From: an uncultured Oscillospiraceae bacterium
GTDB lineage: Bacteria > Bacillota > Clostridia > Oscillospirales > Oscillospiraceae
Length of the DNA: 33,576 bases
Assembly (NCBI GenBank): GCA_910577525.1
Contig: CAJTLI010000027.1
Span: 1 to 33,576, forward strand
Direction of reading: 5' to 3'
Below, one piece after another: positions 1 to 7,941 of this stretch; the stretch's first letter is position 1; every line of letters begins with the position of its first letter. A program made the position numbers and the translations under genes. The notes beneath the pieces were generated by a model, which searched no databases, was not told the DNA's origin, and was given only the letters and a program-made list of their open reading frames with translations.

Positions 1-101
1 TGCTGCTTTCAGCACTTTACTCAAGCGGTTTTAGCCTATTGGTACAGCTTCTGAAAGCCGCCTCCGGCAGTTCCGGCGGAGAAGAAAAGGGTGGAAACAT
101 C

Positions 102-130
102 TTGCAATTTGTCGAAATATATGCGATACT
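102..130 (+). promoter_or_regulatory. Candidate sigma-A promoter of the zinc-ribbon/ABC operon
   Basis: TTGCAA at 102-107 and GATACT at 125-130 are separated by 17 bases, in an AT-rich patch that stands out from its GC-rich surroundings. It lies about 80 bases before the first gene of the operon. Positions 1-100 hold nothing else I can identify apart from a short imperfect GC-rich inverted repeat near 60-82. Confidence 0.55.
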
Positions 131-208
131 TAAGAATAGTTTCTATTCGCCGCGCCACACCTGTGTCCTCCCCGCGGCGGGAATGAAAAAGAAAAGGAGA
201 GAGATGGT

Positions 209-2551
209 ATGTTTTGCAAAAACTGCGGCAAGGAGCTGCCCGACGGCGTCAAATTCTGCAACGCCTGCGGCGCCCCGGTGACTCCGCCTCCGGAAGCAGG
301 GGGCCCCGCTCCTGACAGCGGCTTTATTCCCACCCCCGGCCCCACCATGGGCCCGGCCGCCGGTCCTGACAGCGGCTTTGTCCCCACCCCCGGCCCCACC
401 ATGGGTCCGGCCGCCGGTCCTGACGGCGGCTTTGTCCCCGGGCCCGGTCCGGCTCAGCCCGGAAATTATCCCGGAGCGGAGACCGCCGTCAAGGCCAGCC
501 CCGCCGCGGGCCTGGCCGCCAAGCTCAAAGGCAACAAGACCGGCCTGATTATCCTGGGCGTGGGGGCGGTGGCCGTCATCGCCGTGATCGTGCTGCTGGT
601 CAACGTGATCGGCGGCCTGCTCGGCGGCGGCGGTTCAAAGCCCCTGTACGCCTATCTCAACGACGACTACGAGCTGATGTACCTGCCCGGCCTGAGCCAG
701 GACGCCGAGTCCGTGGAGATCTCCGACAAGACCGGCTTTTCCACCGGCGTGCAGTTCGCCCCCGACGGCAAGACGCTTTACTTCACCGACGCGGACAACT
801 CCCTCTACAAAATCGCGGTGGCCGGCCTGACCAAGGAGGGCGGCAAGCCCGAGCGGATTAAGAAGGACGTGAGCATGTTCCGGGTGCTCCAGGACGGCCG
901 TATCCTCTTCCGGGAGTACGACAGCGGCAAGCTGAGCGTCTACGACGGCGAGGAGACCTTCACGCTGGTCAAGGAGTACGACTCCTATCAGCTCAGCGAG
1001 GACCACAAGACCCTCTACTACACCGAGCTGGACGACGACGGAACCCGCACCCTCTACCGGATCGCCATCGACAAGGACGCCGGCAAGGAGAAGCTGCTGG
1101 ACGGCGCCGACACCATCTACACCAGCTGGGACGCCGAGACCCTGGTGTACGGCGAGGGCGGCTACACCTACGGCGCCTCCCAGGACGAGGGCGACCGGAA
1201 CACCCTGGCCGTCTACGCCTGCAAGCCCGGCGAAAAGGCCGAGAAGCTGATCGACGACATCTACAGCGTCACCGGCGTCCAGGTGGACGGGGACAAGGTG
1301 AGCTTCCACTACTGGGTTCAGAACGTGGACCAGCGCACCTTGTACGACTTTGTCACCGACAACAACGCCTCGTCGGACGCGGCCATCCTGGCGGAGCGGC
1401 CCACCTCCCCCAGCTCCTGGGACTACTCCCCCGCCTCCCACCCCGACGGGCTGTACATTGAGAACGGCGTCATCTACTGCCGGGACAACAAGGGCGACGC
1501 CTTCCCCGTGGACACCAGCGACCTCCAGGCCCAGCAGGGCCTGCCCCCCGAGGAGCTGAGCTATTGGGACGTCCTCCCCATCGCCCAGACCGAATGCAAC
1601 GCCCGGTACGAGCAGGCCCGGGAGGAGTACGACACCGCCTACCAGGCCTGGCAGGCGGCCAACAGCCGGGAAAGCCTCCGCAGCTCCCTGCAAAGCTCCG
1701 AGTACACCCAGACCTCCTATGAGCTCTACCATTTCGACGGCGCGAAGCCCCAGGAGCCCATCGCCGACGATATCTTCAGCACCAACAGCCACCTCGGCGC
1801 CGGCATATTCCTGTACAAGAAGGCCAACACCGCCGGCGGCACCGTGGGCGACGTGGCCGATCTGGACGGCTATTACGACGTCTATACCCGGCTGGAGGAG
1901 GGCTCCAACGACGATGACTGGTATCAGAACGTGGGCGGCAAGGAGAGCGTGCTGGACGAGCTTGACACCGGAGACAAAATCTTCAACTCGTGGATCCTCA
2001 ACGGCACTGAGCTGATCCTCCAGGTGAGCGAGGGCGACGACGAGAGCGGTCTCCAGTCCTTTGCCATCGGGGCGGATGCCCTCACCTTCAACTCCCTCAT
2101 CGTGGACGACGGGGACGACTTCTCCGACATCCAGCTGGGGACCGACAGCGCCGGAAAGGACGCGCTCTACCTGTTCACCGAGGTCAGCGAGGACAGCCGG
2201 TCCGGCCAGTCCACGGGCGACTTCTGCGTATACCGGGAGGGCAAGCTGGAGACCATTTCCAAGGAGGTCTACGGCGTCATCGTCCTGGACGAGAGCAGGA
2301 CCACTTATGTCATCACCGATATCGACCGGGAGAGCAACCTGGAGCTGGCCCTGCTGAAGGACGGCGAGCTGACCAGCATCATCGACGAGATGAGCGACAA
2401 CGGCTGTATTTTCGTGGACAGCACCCAGATCCTCTATACCAGCGACGACGACCTGTACCTGTGGAACGGCAAGGAGTCCGTCCGGATCGCCCGGGACGTG
2501 CTGCGGGTCTGGGCCAGCGCGCAGGAGAGCTACAGCACCTATGCCCCGTAA
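209..2551 (+). CDS. Zinc-ribbon membrane protein with large extracytoplasmic domain
   Basis: The 780-residue product begins with a zinc ribbon (CKNCGKEL then CNACG, residues 3-21). A Pro/Gly-rich linker with an 18-residue tandem repeat follows (about residues 35-80). One strongly hydrophobic segment at about 112-138 ends in a Gly-rich stretch, and roughly 640 residues come after it. That large part is rich in Asp, Tyr and Ser, with recurring short strands such as LYFTDADNSLYKI, LYYTELDDDG and ILYTSDDDLYLWNG. This resembles the blades of a beta-propeller (DUF5050/TolB-like), but I cannot name a family. The expected topology is zinc ribbon inside and propeller-like domain outside. The start is set by AAGGAGA at 194-200, eight bases before the ATG. 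It heads an operon with an ABC exporter and may be its accessory or sensing subunit; that role is inference. Confidence 0.85.
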   Translation: MFCKNCGKELPDGVKFCNACGAPVTPPPEAGGPAPDSGFIPTPGPTMGPAAGPDSGFVPTPGPTMGPAAGPDGGFVPGPGPAQPGNYPGAETAVKASPAAGLAAKLKGNKTGLIILGVGAVAVIAVIVLLVNVIGGLLGGGGSKPLYAYLNDDYELMYLPGLSQDAESVEISDKTGFSTGVQFAPDGKTLYFTDADNSLYKIAVAGLTKEGGKPERIKKDVSMFRVLQDGRILFREYDSGKLSVYDGEETFTLVKEYDSYQLSEDHKTLYYTELDDDGTRTLYRIAIDKDAGKEKLLDGADTIYTSWDAETLVYGEGGYTYGASQDEGDRNTLAVYACKPGEKAEKLIDDIYSVTGVQVDGDKVSFHYWVQNVDQRTLYDFVTDNNASSDAAILAERPTSPSSWDYSPASHPDGLYIENGVIYCRDNKGDAFPVDTSDLQAQQGLPPEELSYWDVLPIAQTECNARYEQAREEYDTAYQAWQAANSRESLRSSLQSSEYTQTSYELYHFDGAKPQEPIADDIFSTNSHLGAGIFLYKKANTAGGTVGDVADLDGYYDVYTRLEEGSNDDDWYQNVGGKESVLDELDTGDKIFNSWILNGTELILQVSEGDDESGLQSFAIGADALTFNSLIVDDGDDFSDIQLGTDSAGKDALYLFTEVSEDSRSGQSTGDFCVYREGKLETISKEVYGVIVLDESRTTYVITDIDRESNLELALLKDGELTSIIDEMSDNGCIFVDSTQILYTSDDDLYLWNGKESVRIARDVLRVWASAQESYSTYAP
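311..450 (+). repeat. 54-bp tandem repeat coding for the Pro/Gly linker
   Basis: Two nearly identical 54-base units (311-364 and 365-418) and a third degraded unit (from 419) encode PDSGF(I/V)PTPGPTMGPAAG repeats of 18 residues. They lengthen the linker between the zinc ribbon and the membrane helix. In-frame units of this sort can change copy number by slippage. Confidence 0.85.
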
Positions 2552-2578
2552 CGCCAGACAACAAGGGAGGACAAGACA

Positions 2579-2998
2579 ATGGCGATGTTTGACAACCTGA
2601 AGGACACCTTTAACAAAAGCGTCGCGGCGGTGAGCGTCAAATCCGAGACTCTGGTGGAGAGCAGCCGGGTGAAATCCGCCATCAGCAGCAGCCAGAAGTC
2701 GATGGACGCCGAGCTCAACGCCATGGGCATCAAGCTTTACCAGTGCTGGAAGGCCGGTCAGGCGGATATCGAGCTGTTCACCGAGGACTTCGCCCGCGTC
2801 AAGGCCATTGAGGACGAGATCGCCAATCTGAGGGCCCGGCTGGACCAGATCAAGGCGGAGGAGGACAAGATCCTGGGCGCCAGCCGGCCTGTCTCGCCCT
2901 ACGCCGCCGGGGGGCCCGCCGTGTACTGCCCCCGGTGCGGCAAGGCCCTGCCCGCCGGAAGCCGCTTCTGCGACGACTGCGGGGCCCCCCTGGCCTGA
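2579..2998 (+). CDS. Small coiled-coil protein with C-terminal zinc ribbon
   Basis: The 139-residue product has no membrane segment or signal peptide. Residues 1-55 are polar and probably helical. Residues 70-97 form a heptad-like charged helix (AIEDEIANLRARLDQIKAEE) that is likely a coiled coil. After a short linker, C117, C120, C131 and C134 make a zinc ribbon of the same style as those in the two membrane neighbours (CPRCGKAL then CDDCG). An AGGGAGG site lies eight bases before the ATG. It sits between the first zinc-ribbon membrane protein and the ABC ATPase, three bases before the latter. It is probably a soluble partner of the same complex. No function is known to me. Confidence 0.85.
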   Translation: MAMFDNLKDTFNKSVAAVSVKSETLVESSRVKSAISSSQKSMDAELNAMGIKLYQCWKAGQADIELFTEDFARVKAIEDEIANLRARLDQIKAEEDKILGASRPVSPYAAGGPAVYCPRCGKALPAGSRFCDDCGAPLA

Positions 2999-3001
2999 GC
3001 C

Positions 3002-3628
3002 ATGCTGGAGGCGCGTCAGCTCTGCAAGAGCTACGGCGGCCGTCAGGTGCTCTTCCCCGTCAGCTTTCTGCTCCCCCCGGGCCAGTGCCTTGGCCTGGCG
3101 GGGAGCAACGGCTCGGGCAAATCCACGCTGCTGGAGCTGCTGGGCCAGGTGCGGCGGCCGGACAGCGGGGACATTCTGTTTGACGGCCGCAGCGTTTTGG
3201 GAGACCGGCGGTTTCTGCGCCGCCAGCTGGGCTATGTGCCCCAGGGGGCGGCGCTGGACCGGGAGCTGACCGCGGGGCGGCAGCTGATTTTATGGCAGAG
3301 GGCCTGTGGAATCGCGGGCCCTCTGCCCGATGACATTTTGGACCTGTTGGGGCTGGAGCCCCTGCTGCGCCGCCCCATCCGGACCCTGTCGGGGGGGATG
3401 GCCCAGCGGGTGAGCATCGCCATGGCGCTGCTGTCCCGGCCCCGGGTCCTGCTGATGGACGAGGCCACCACCGGCCTGGACCAGGCCTACGTCCCCCGGC
3501 TTTTGGACTGGCTGGAGGCGTTTTTAGCCGGGGGCGGCAGTCTGGTGTGGTGCAGCCACCACCGGGAGGAGCTGGAACGGCTGTGCGGCGCGGTGCTGCG
3601 GCTGGAGGACGGGCGCGTCCAGCCCTGA
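3002..3628 (+). CDS. ABC transporter ATP-binding protein
   Basis: The 208-residue product is a single nucleotide-binding domain with every standard motif: Walker A GSNGSGKST (34-42), Q-loop Gln81, signature LSGGM (129-133), Walker B VLLMDE (149-154), D-loop GLD and a switch His at 186/187 (CSHH). It would energise the two ABC-2 permeases encoded downstream (5381-6589 and 6586-7725). The start lies three bases after the stop of the previous gene and lacks a clear ribosome binding site, so translation is probably coupled. At about 208 residues it has only the core domain, typical of ABC-2 exporters for antibiotics, lipids or polymers. The substrate cannot be read from the sequence. Confidence 0.93.
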   Translation: MLEARQLCKSYGGRQVLFPVSFLLPPGQCLGLAGSNGSGKSTLLELLGQVRRPDSGDILFDGRSVLGDRRFLRRQLGYVPQGAALDRELTAGRQLILWQRACGIAGPLPDDILDLLGLEPLLRRPIRTLSGGMAQRVSIAMALLSRPRVLLMDEATTGLDQAYVPRLLDWLEAFLAGGGSLVWCSHHREELERLCGAVLRLEDGRVQP

Positions 3629-3650
3629 CCATGGAATGGAGGAAAATCGT

Positions 3651-5375
3651 ATGTTGTGTCAGCGTTGCGGAAAAGAGATCGGGGACGGGGCCAGATTCTG
3701 CCCCTTCTGCGGGGCCGTGGGCGGAGCGGGGGCCCCGGTTCAGCCGCCCGCCGGGGCCGGTCCCGTCTTTGGCGGGAGCGCGCCCATCCCGGGGGCCCCG
3801 GCTCCGAAGGCGTCCGGCGGCAAAAACCGCAAAAACCTGTTTATCATCGGAGGGGCGGCGGCCGCGGCCCTGGCGGCGGTGGCCCTGATTATCGCCGTGG
3901 TGATGGGCGCGTTCCGCTCCCCCAAGGAGCAGGTGAGCTATGCCCTGGCCCAGAGCTTTATGGCCTACCGGTCCGCCGCCGGCCAGCTGGGCCTGCCCGA
4001 CCTGGGGGCCCTGTCCAAGGAGCGGTCGGTGAGCCAAAGCCTCCGGCTCACCCTGGGCAGCGTCAACGGCGAGCTGGTGGGCGGCGAGGACCTGTCCGCC
4101 CTGAAGGGCTTCGGCCTGCGGCTGGATACCGACTACAGCCAGGGGGACCGGAAGCTGGACTGCGACCTGGCCCTGCTGGCCGGTGACGAGGACCTGCTCT
4201 CCCTCCAGCTGCTGCTGGACAACAACAACCTGTACCTGGCCTCTGAGGAGCTCACCAAAGGGGACGCCTACGGGCTGGATACCGAGACCCTGGGGGCCGA
4301 CCTGTACCGCCTTGCCCGGGAGGATGGCGGACAGCCGGACGCGGCCCTGAAGGAGGTGGGCTTCAACGTCTTTGACTTGGTGGACACCCTGGCCGCAGAG
4401 GAGCAACGCGCGGAGATGGGGCAGGAGGTAAAGGAGGCGGCCAAGGAACTGGCCGGGGAGATCACGGTGGAGAAGAACGGCGAGAAGACCATCCAGGTCA
4501 ACGGCCGGAACGTGAAGGCCGCCGCCTACCGGGTGGAGATCCCCGGGGACGCGCTGGAGGACTGGGCGGACCGCATGGAGGACGCCTTCCGGCTGCTGGA
4601 CACCGAGGACACCCTGGAGTCCGTGCTGGAGGGCATGGGTCTGCCCGCCTCCGCCATCAATGAGATCTTGTCCGGCATGGGGGAGGCCGGCCTCTACGGC
4701 TACCAGGGGCTGGCTGAGACGCTGAAGCGGGCGGCGGAGGCCCTTGGCGACGTGGAACTGGACGTATACCTGAGCGGCGGCTATGTGGCCGCGGTGGAAT
4801 ACGCGGACCGGATCGACGGAGACGAGGTGGAGCTGGGCCTGTACCTGGGGGGCGGCGAGGAGTACGTGGACGGCCTGAGTCTGGAGCTGGTACTGGACCG
4901 CGTCAAGATCACGCTGGAGTCCTCCGGCGACCACGGCGCCAAAAACGGGGCGTTTACCGACGAGACCACCCTGCGCTACCGAGAGGGCGCCAGCGACGTG
5001 CGCCTGGGCTCCGAGGCGCGCTATGAGCTGTCGGGGGGCGGACTGACCTGGGAGCTGGACGTGAACGGCATGGTCCGCCTGGAGCTGGAGGGCCAGGTCT
5101 CCTCCTCCAAGGACTCGCTGGAGCTCCGGGACGGGATTGTGACCCTGCGGGCGGCGGGCGTCAAGGTTCTTGATCTGGCCCTGGAGTACGCGGTCGGCCC
5201 CTGCGGCGGGATGCGGGTGTCCGCCGCCTCCCCCTTCATGGTGTCCGATATGGATTGGGAGGATTTTCAGGACGTATTGACCGATTTGGAGAACAACGCG
5301 CAGGAATGGGTCCGGGACCTGCTGCTCAGCGGGCGGCTGAACGGCCTGTACCAGCTGCCGGGCCTCTCCTTCTGA
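3651..5375 (+). CDS. Second zinc-ribbon membrane protein with extracytoplasmic domain
   Basis: The 574-residue product starts with a zinc ribbon (CQRCGKEI then CPFCG, residues 3-21), followed by a Pro/Gly-rich linker and one membrane helix at about 62-87. About 485 residues lie beyond the membrane, rich in Leu, Glu, Asp and Gly, with alternating strand-like segments (for example LRLTLGSVNGELVGG). I do not recognise that domain. I chose the ATG at 3651 because TGGAGGA at 3637-3643 is eight bases before it; an in-frame ATG at 3636 lies at that site and lacks one of its own. The architecture matches the first gene of the operon (ribbon, linker, helix, outer domain), although the outer domains do not look alike. 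It probably belongs to the same transporter complex. Confidence 0.85.
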   Translation: MLCQRCGKEIGDGARFCPFCGAVGGAGAPVQPPAGAGPVFGGSAPIPGAPAPKASGGKNRKNLFIIGGAAAAALAAVALIIAVVMGAFRSPKEQVSYALAQSFMAYRSAAGQLGLPDLGALSKERSVSQSLRLTLGSVNGELVGGEDLSALKGFGLRLDTDYSQGDRKLDCDLALLAGDEDLLSLQLLLDNNNLYLASEELTKGDAYGLDTETLGADLYRLAREDGGQPDAALKEVGFNVFDLVDTLAAEEQRAEMGQEVKEAAKELAGEITVEKNGEKTIQVNGRNVKAAAYRVEIPGDALEDWADRMEDAFRLLDTEDTLESVLEGMGLPASAINEILSGMGEAGLYGYQGLAETLKRAAEALGDVELDVYLSGGYVAAVEYADRIDGDEVELGLYLGGGEEYVDGLSLELVLDRVKITLESSGDHGAKNGAFTDETTLRYREGASDVRLGSEARYELSGGGLTWELDVNGMVRLELEGQVSSSKDSLELRDGIVTLRAAGVKVLDLALEYAVGPCGGMRVSAASPFMVSDMDWEDFQDVLTDLENNAQEWVRDLLLSGRLNGLYQLPGLSF

Positions 5376-5380
5376 GCTGA

Positions 5381-6589
5381 ATGGACACCCTTCGTTTTTT
5401 CGGGACCTGTGTGATTCTGACCTGGGGCAGGCTCCGCCGGCAGCTGTGGCTGCTGGCAGGGCTTGCCCTTTTATGCCTTCTTCTGCCCCTGGGCGCGGGC
5501 CGGGTGGCGGAGGCGCTGCTGTCCCGCGGGGTGGATTTCTCCGGCGTCACCCTGGCCGTGGCCGCCCCGGAGGGGGACGGGGGCGCCGCCATGGCGGAAA
5601 AGTATCTGGGCGGCATGGAGGACGTGGCCCAGTACTGCCGGATCGCGGCCATGGACTATGAGGAGGCGCTGGAGGCCCTGGAGGCGGGGGAGGTCACGGC
5701 GGTGCTGTGCCTGCCGGAGCATTTCGTCCAGGGGGTGATGACGGGGGCCAACCCCGACCTGCGGCTCATTGTCAGCGGGGACCGCCCGCTGGAGTCCCTG
5801 CTGCTTTTGTGGGTGGGCCAGAGCGCCTCCGACATTCTGGCCTCCTTCCAGAGCGGGGTATACGCCGTGCTGGACCTGTACCGGGAGTCCCCGCCCCCCG
5901 GCCTCAGCTGGGACCAGGCGGTGTTCGACATCAATTACCGGTATATCGCCCTGGCCCTGGACCGGGCGCTGTTCTTCCGCCTCCGGGAGGTGTCCGCCAC
6001 CCAGTCCCTGCCCGTCCCCCTGCACTACAGCCTGTCCCTGCTGGCCTACTTCGCCCTGGCCTGCGCGCCGCTGTTTATGCCCGCCTACGGCGGGGACTGG
6101 CTGCGGTTTCAGCGGCGGCTGCGGGGCGCGGGCCGGAGCTGCGCCGCCGGGTATTTCAGCGGCGTGTCGGCGGCGGCCGGGGCGCTGACGGCCCTGCTGC
6201 TCCCCGGACTGCTGGCGGCGGGCGGGGGCCATCCCCTGGCACTGGCGGGGGCCGGGGCGCTGATGGCGGCGTTCTGCGCCCTGTTCTGCGCTCTGTGCTG
6301 TCTGGCGGCGGGGAGCGCGGGCCGCTGCGGGACCCTGGCCTCTCTGACCGCCCTGCTCTCCCTGGCCCTGGCGGGGGGAATCGTCCCGCCGGTGCTCCTG
6401 CCCGCCTCCCTGGGGCGGCTGGGCTGGCTGTCGCCAGTGACTTGGCTGCGCCAGCTGGCCGCCTGGCCCCTGGGCTATGAGGTCCCGGCCTCCACCTGGG
6501 CCTGCCTGGCCCTGTGCGCCGCCGGAATGACCGCCCTCGGCTTGGCTCTGTACCGCCGGGGGGCGGACCGGCAGGAGGCGGCGCCATGA
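5381..6589 (+). CDS. ABC-2 type permease subunit 1
   Basis: The 402-residue product has an N-terminal membrane helix (about 22-42) and a soluble loop of about 170 residues facing outside (about 45-215). At least five more helices follow in the C-terminal half, a layout typical of ABC-2 membrane subunits. The loop carries a VTLAVAAPEGD strand and a VTAVLCLPEHF segment that recur in related form in the next permease (VQVGVVLPREG and CALVLPDDF). The two subunits are therefore paralogs and probably form a heterodimer with the ATPase at 3002. It starts five bases after the previous stop and its last codons overlap the next gene (ATGA). Codon use is extremely GC-rich. Confidence 0.85.
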   Translation: MDTLRFFGTCVILTWGRLRRQLWLLAGLALLCLLLPLGAGRVAEALLSRGVDFSGVTLAVAAPEGDGGAAMAEKYLGGMEDVAQYCRIAAMDYEEALEALEAGEVTAVLCLPEHFVQGVMTGANPDLRLIVSGDRPLESLLLLWVGQSASDILASFQSGVYAVLDLYRESPPPGLSWDQAVFDINYRYIALALDRALFFRLREVSATQSLPVPLHYSLSLLAYFALACAPLFMPAYGGDWLRFQRRLRGAGRSCAAGYFSGVSAAAGALTALLLPGLLAAGGGHPLALAGAGALMAAFCALFCALCCLAAGSAGRCGTLASLTALLSLALAGGIVPPVLLPASLGRLGWLSPVTWLRQLAAWPLGYEVPASTWACLALCAAGMTALGLALYRRGADRQEAAP

Positions 6590-7725
6590 GCTTTTTCACC
6601 GCCCAGCTGCGCCAGTCCCTGCTGGCCCAGCTGTTCAGCCGCCGGACCTGGCTGCTGGCGGCGCTGCTGCCCCTGATTACCTTTGGCGTCCGGCTGGCCC
6701 TCCCCCCCTCGGAGGCCGCCGCCCCCGTCCAGGTGGGGGTGGTGCTCCCCCGGGAGGGCGGCGGGGCGTTCTGGGAAAAGCTGGAGGAGCGAAGCGGTCT
6801 TGTAACCGTCTTCCTCCCCGCGAATGAGGAGGAGGCCCGGCGGCAGGTGGCCTGCGGCCAGTGGGACTGCGCCCTGGTCCTGCCCGATGACTTCCACCGG
6901 CGGCTGGAGGAGCTGGACACCTACGGGCTGTTCACCCTGCTCACCGGCCCGGGCTCCACCGTCTATCCCATGGTGCGGGAGGCCGCCGCCTCCTGCGTGG
7001 CCGAGCTCATCGCCCCCGCCGTGGCGGAGGGCTACCTGCTGGACAGCGGTATTGTGGCTCAGGAGGAGCTGGAGGCGGTCCGGCCCCGGCTGGAGGAGGG
7101 GCTGGAGGACCGGGACCGGGTGCTGGTGCGCCTGGAGACGGCGGACGGCCGGGCGCTGGACCCCATCGAGCTGGCGGACAGCGGCATCGACACCCTGCTG
7201 GCCGGACTGACCGCCGTGGCGCTGCTGATCTGGGCGCTGCTGTCCGCCATGGACCTGGGCGGCTGGCTGGACAGCCCCGCGGCCCGGCGGCTGCGCCCCC
7301 TCCGGGGGACCCAGGCCCTGCTCCTGCCCCGGCTGGCGGGGGCGCTATGCCCGGCCCTGTGCTCCGGGGCGCTGGCCCTGCTGGCGCTGGAGCGCCCGCT
7401 GGCCTGCCAGCTGGCCCTGATCCCCTACCTGCTGTTCTGGGGGGCGGCGGCGCTGGCCCTGGCCCGGTGGAGGGCGGCGTGGACCGCTCTGCCGGTGCTG
7501 ATGCCCTTTGTACCGGCGGCGGCGCTGCTACTCTCGCCGGTGCTGGTGGACCTGTCCCTGCTGTTTCCGGCCCTGGAGCCGGCGTCCCGCTGGATGCCCG
7601 TGACCCTCTACCTGCGGGCCTGCGGCGGCAGCTGGGGGGACGGCCTGGCCCTGGCCTCCGCGGGCGGCGGGCTGCTGGCCCTTTTGTGGGCGCTGGACCG
7701 GAAGCGCCCGGCCGGAGAACCGTAG
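6586..7725 (+). CDS. ABC-2 type permease subunit 2
   Basis: The 379-residue product has the same plan as its neighbour: one N-terminal helix (about 17-36), a large outer loop (about 40-210) and a C-terminal block of roughly five helices. The start at 6586 overlaps the previous stop as ATGA and has AGGAGG at 6573-6578; an upstream in-frame ATG at 6514 lies inside the preceding gene and has no ribosome binding site. It is the last gene of the operon. The paired subunits suggest a heterodimeric exporter. Substrates of this class include lantibiotics, lipids and envelope precursors, and nothing here discriminates between them. Confidence 0.85.
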   Translation: MSFFTAQLRQSLLAQLFSRRTWLLAALLPLITFGVRLALPPSEAAAPVQVGVVLPREGGGAFWEKLEERSGLVTVFLPANEEEARRQVACGQWDCALVLPDDFHRRLEELDTYGLFTLLTGPGSTVYPMVREAAASCVAELIAPAVAEGYLLDSGIVAQEELEAVRPRLEEGLEDRDRVLVRLETADGRALDPIELADSGIDTLLAGLTAVALLIWALLSAMDLGGWLDSPAARRLRPLRGTQALLLPRLAGALCPALCSGALALLALERPLACQLALIPYLLFWGAAALALARWRAAWTALPVLMPFVPAAALLLSPVLVDLSLLFPALEPASRWMPVTLYLRACGGSWGDGLALASAGGGLLALLWALDRKRPAGEP

Positions 7726-7740
7726 GAACGCCAAACAATC

Positions 7741-7773
7741 AAGCGCCCCTGCCGTTATCCGGCAGGGGCGCTT
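7741..7773. terminator. Hairpin between convergent operons, probable terminator
   Basis: AAGCGCCCCTGCC (7741-7753) pairs perfectly with GGCAGGGGCGCTT (7761-7773) around a seven-base loop. The minus-strand copy is followed by a T-rich tail (TTGATTGTTT); the plus-strand copy has no U run. It therefore best fits termination of the minus-strand glycosidase operon, and may also stop the ABC operon that ends 15 bases earlier. Confidence 0.65.
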
Positions 7774-7884
7774 CAGCTTGTCGAAAAAGTCTTTTCGACA
7801 AGCTGCCTGCGATTTTTTGAACACCGTAATGTTCAAAAAATCGTTGATTACACGTGAAAGACACCCCTCCTGGGTTTCTTTCAC
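7774..7884. repeat. Three further consecutive perfect or near-perfect palindromes
   Basis: Directly after the terminator come CAGCTTGTCGAAAA (7774-7787) pairing with 7792-7805 (14 of 14), CGATTTTTTGAACA (7810-7823) pairing with 7830-7843 (14 of 14), and GTGAAAGACACCC (7854-7866) pairing with 7872-7884 (12 of 13). Loops are four to six bases. The unit is AT-richer than its surroundings and has no open frame. It could be a small non-autonomous mobile element or a dispersed palindromic repeat. The remaining 57 bases to the next stop codon show nothing clear. Confidence 0.7.
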
Positions 7885-7941
7885 ACTATCTTCCTTCCCG
7901 ATGGCACCACGCAGCGCACTTGATCGACAGTCTGGTTTTTG

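Noticed and set aside
3060..4934. Open frame of about 624 codons on the minus strand over the ATPase and zinc-ribbon genes
   Set aside because: The opposite strand carries Walker motifs and a zinc ribbon with good ribosome sites; this frame has neither motif nor start signal.
6514..6585. Upstream start for the second ABC permease
   Set aside because: It lies inside the first permease gene and adds 24 residues unlike the family. The ATG at 6586 has AGGAGG and an ATGA overlap.
7774..7884. Possible CRISPR array
   Set aside because: The palindromes differ in sequence and have no regular spacers; no cas genes are present.
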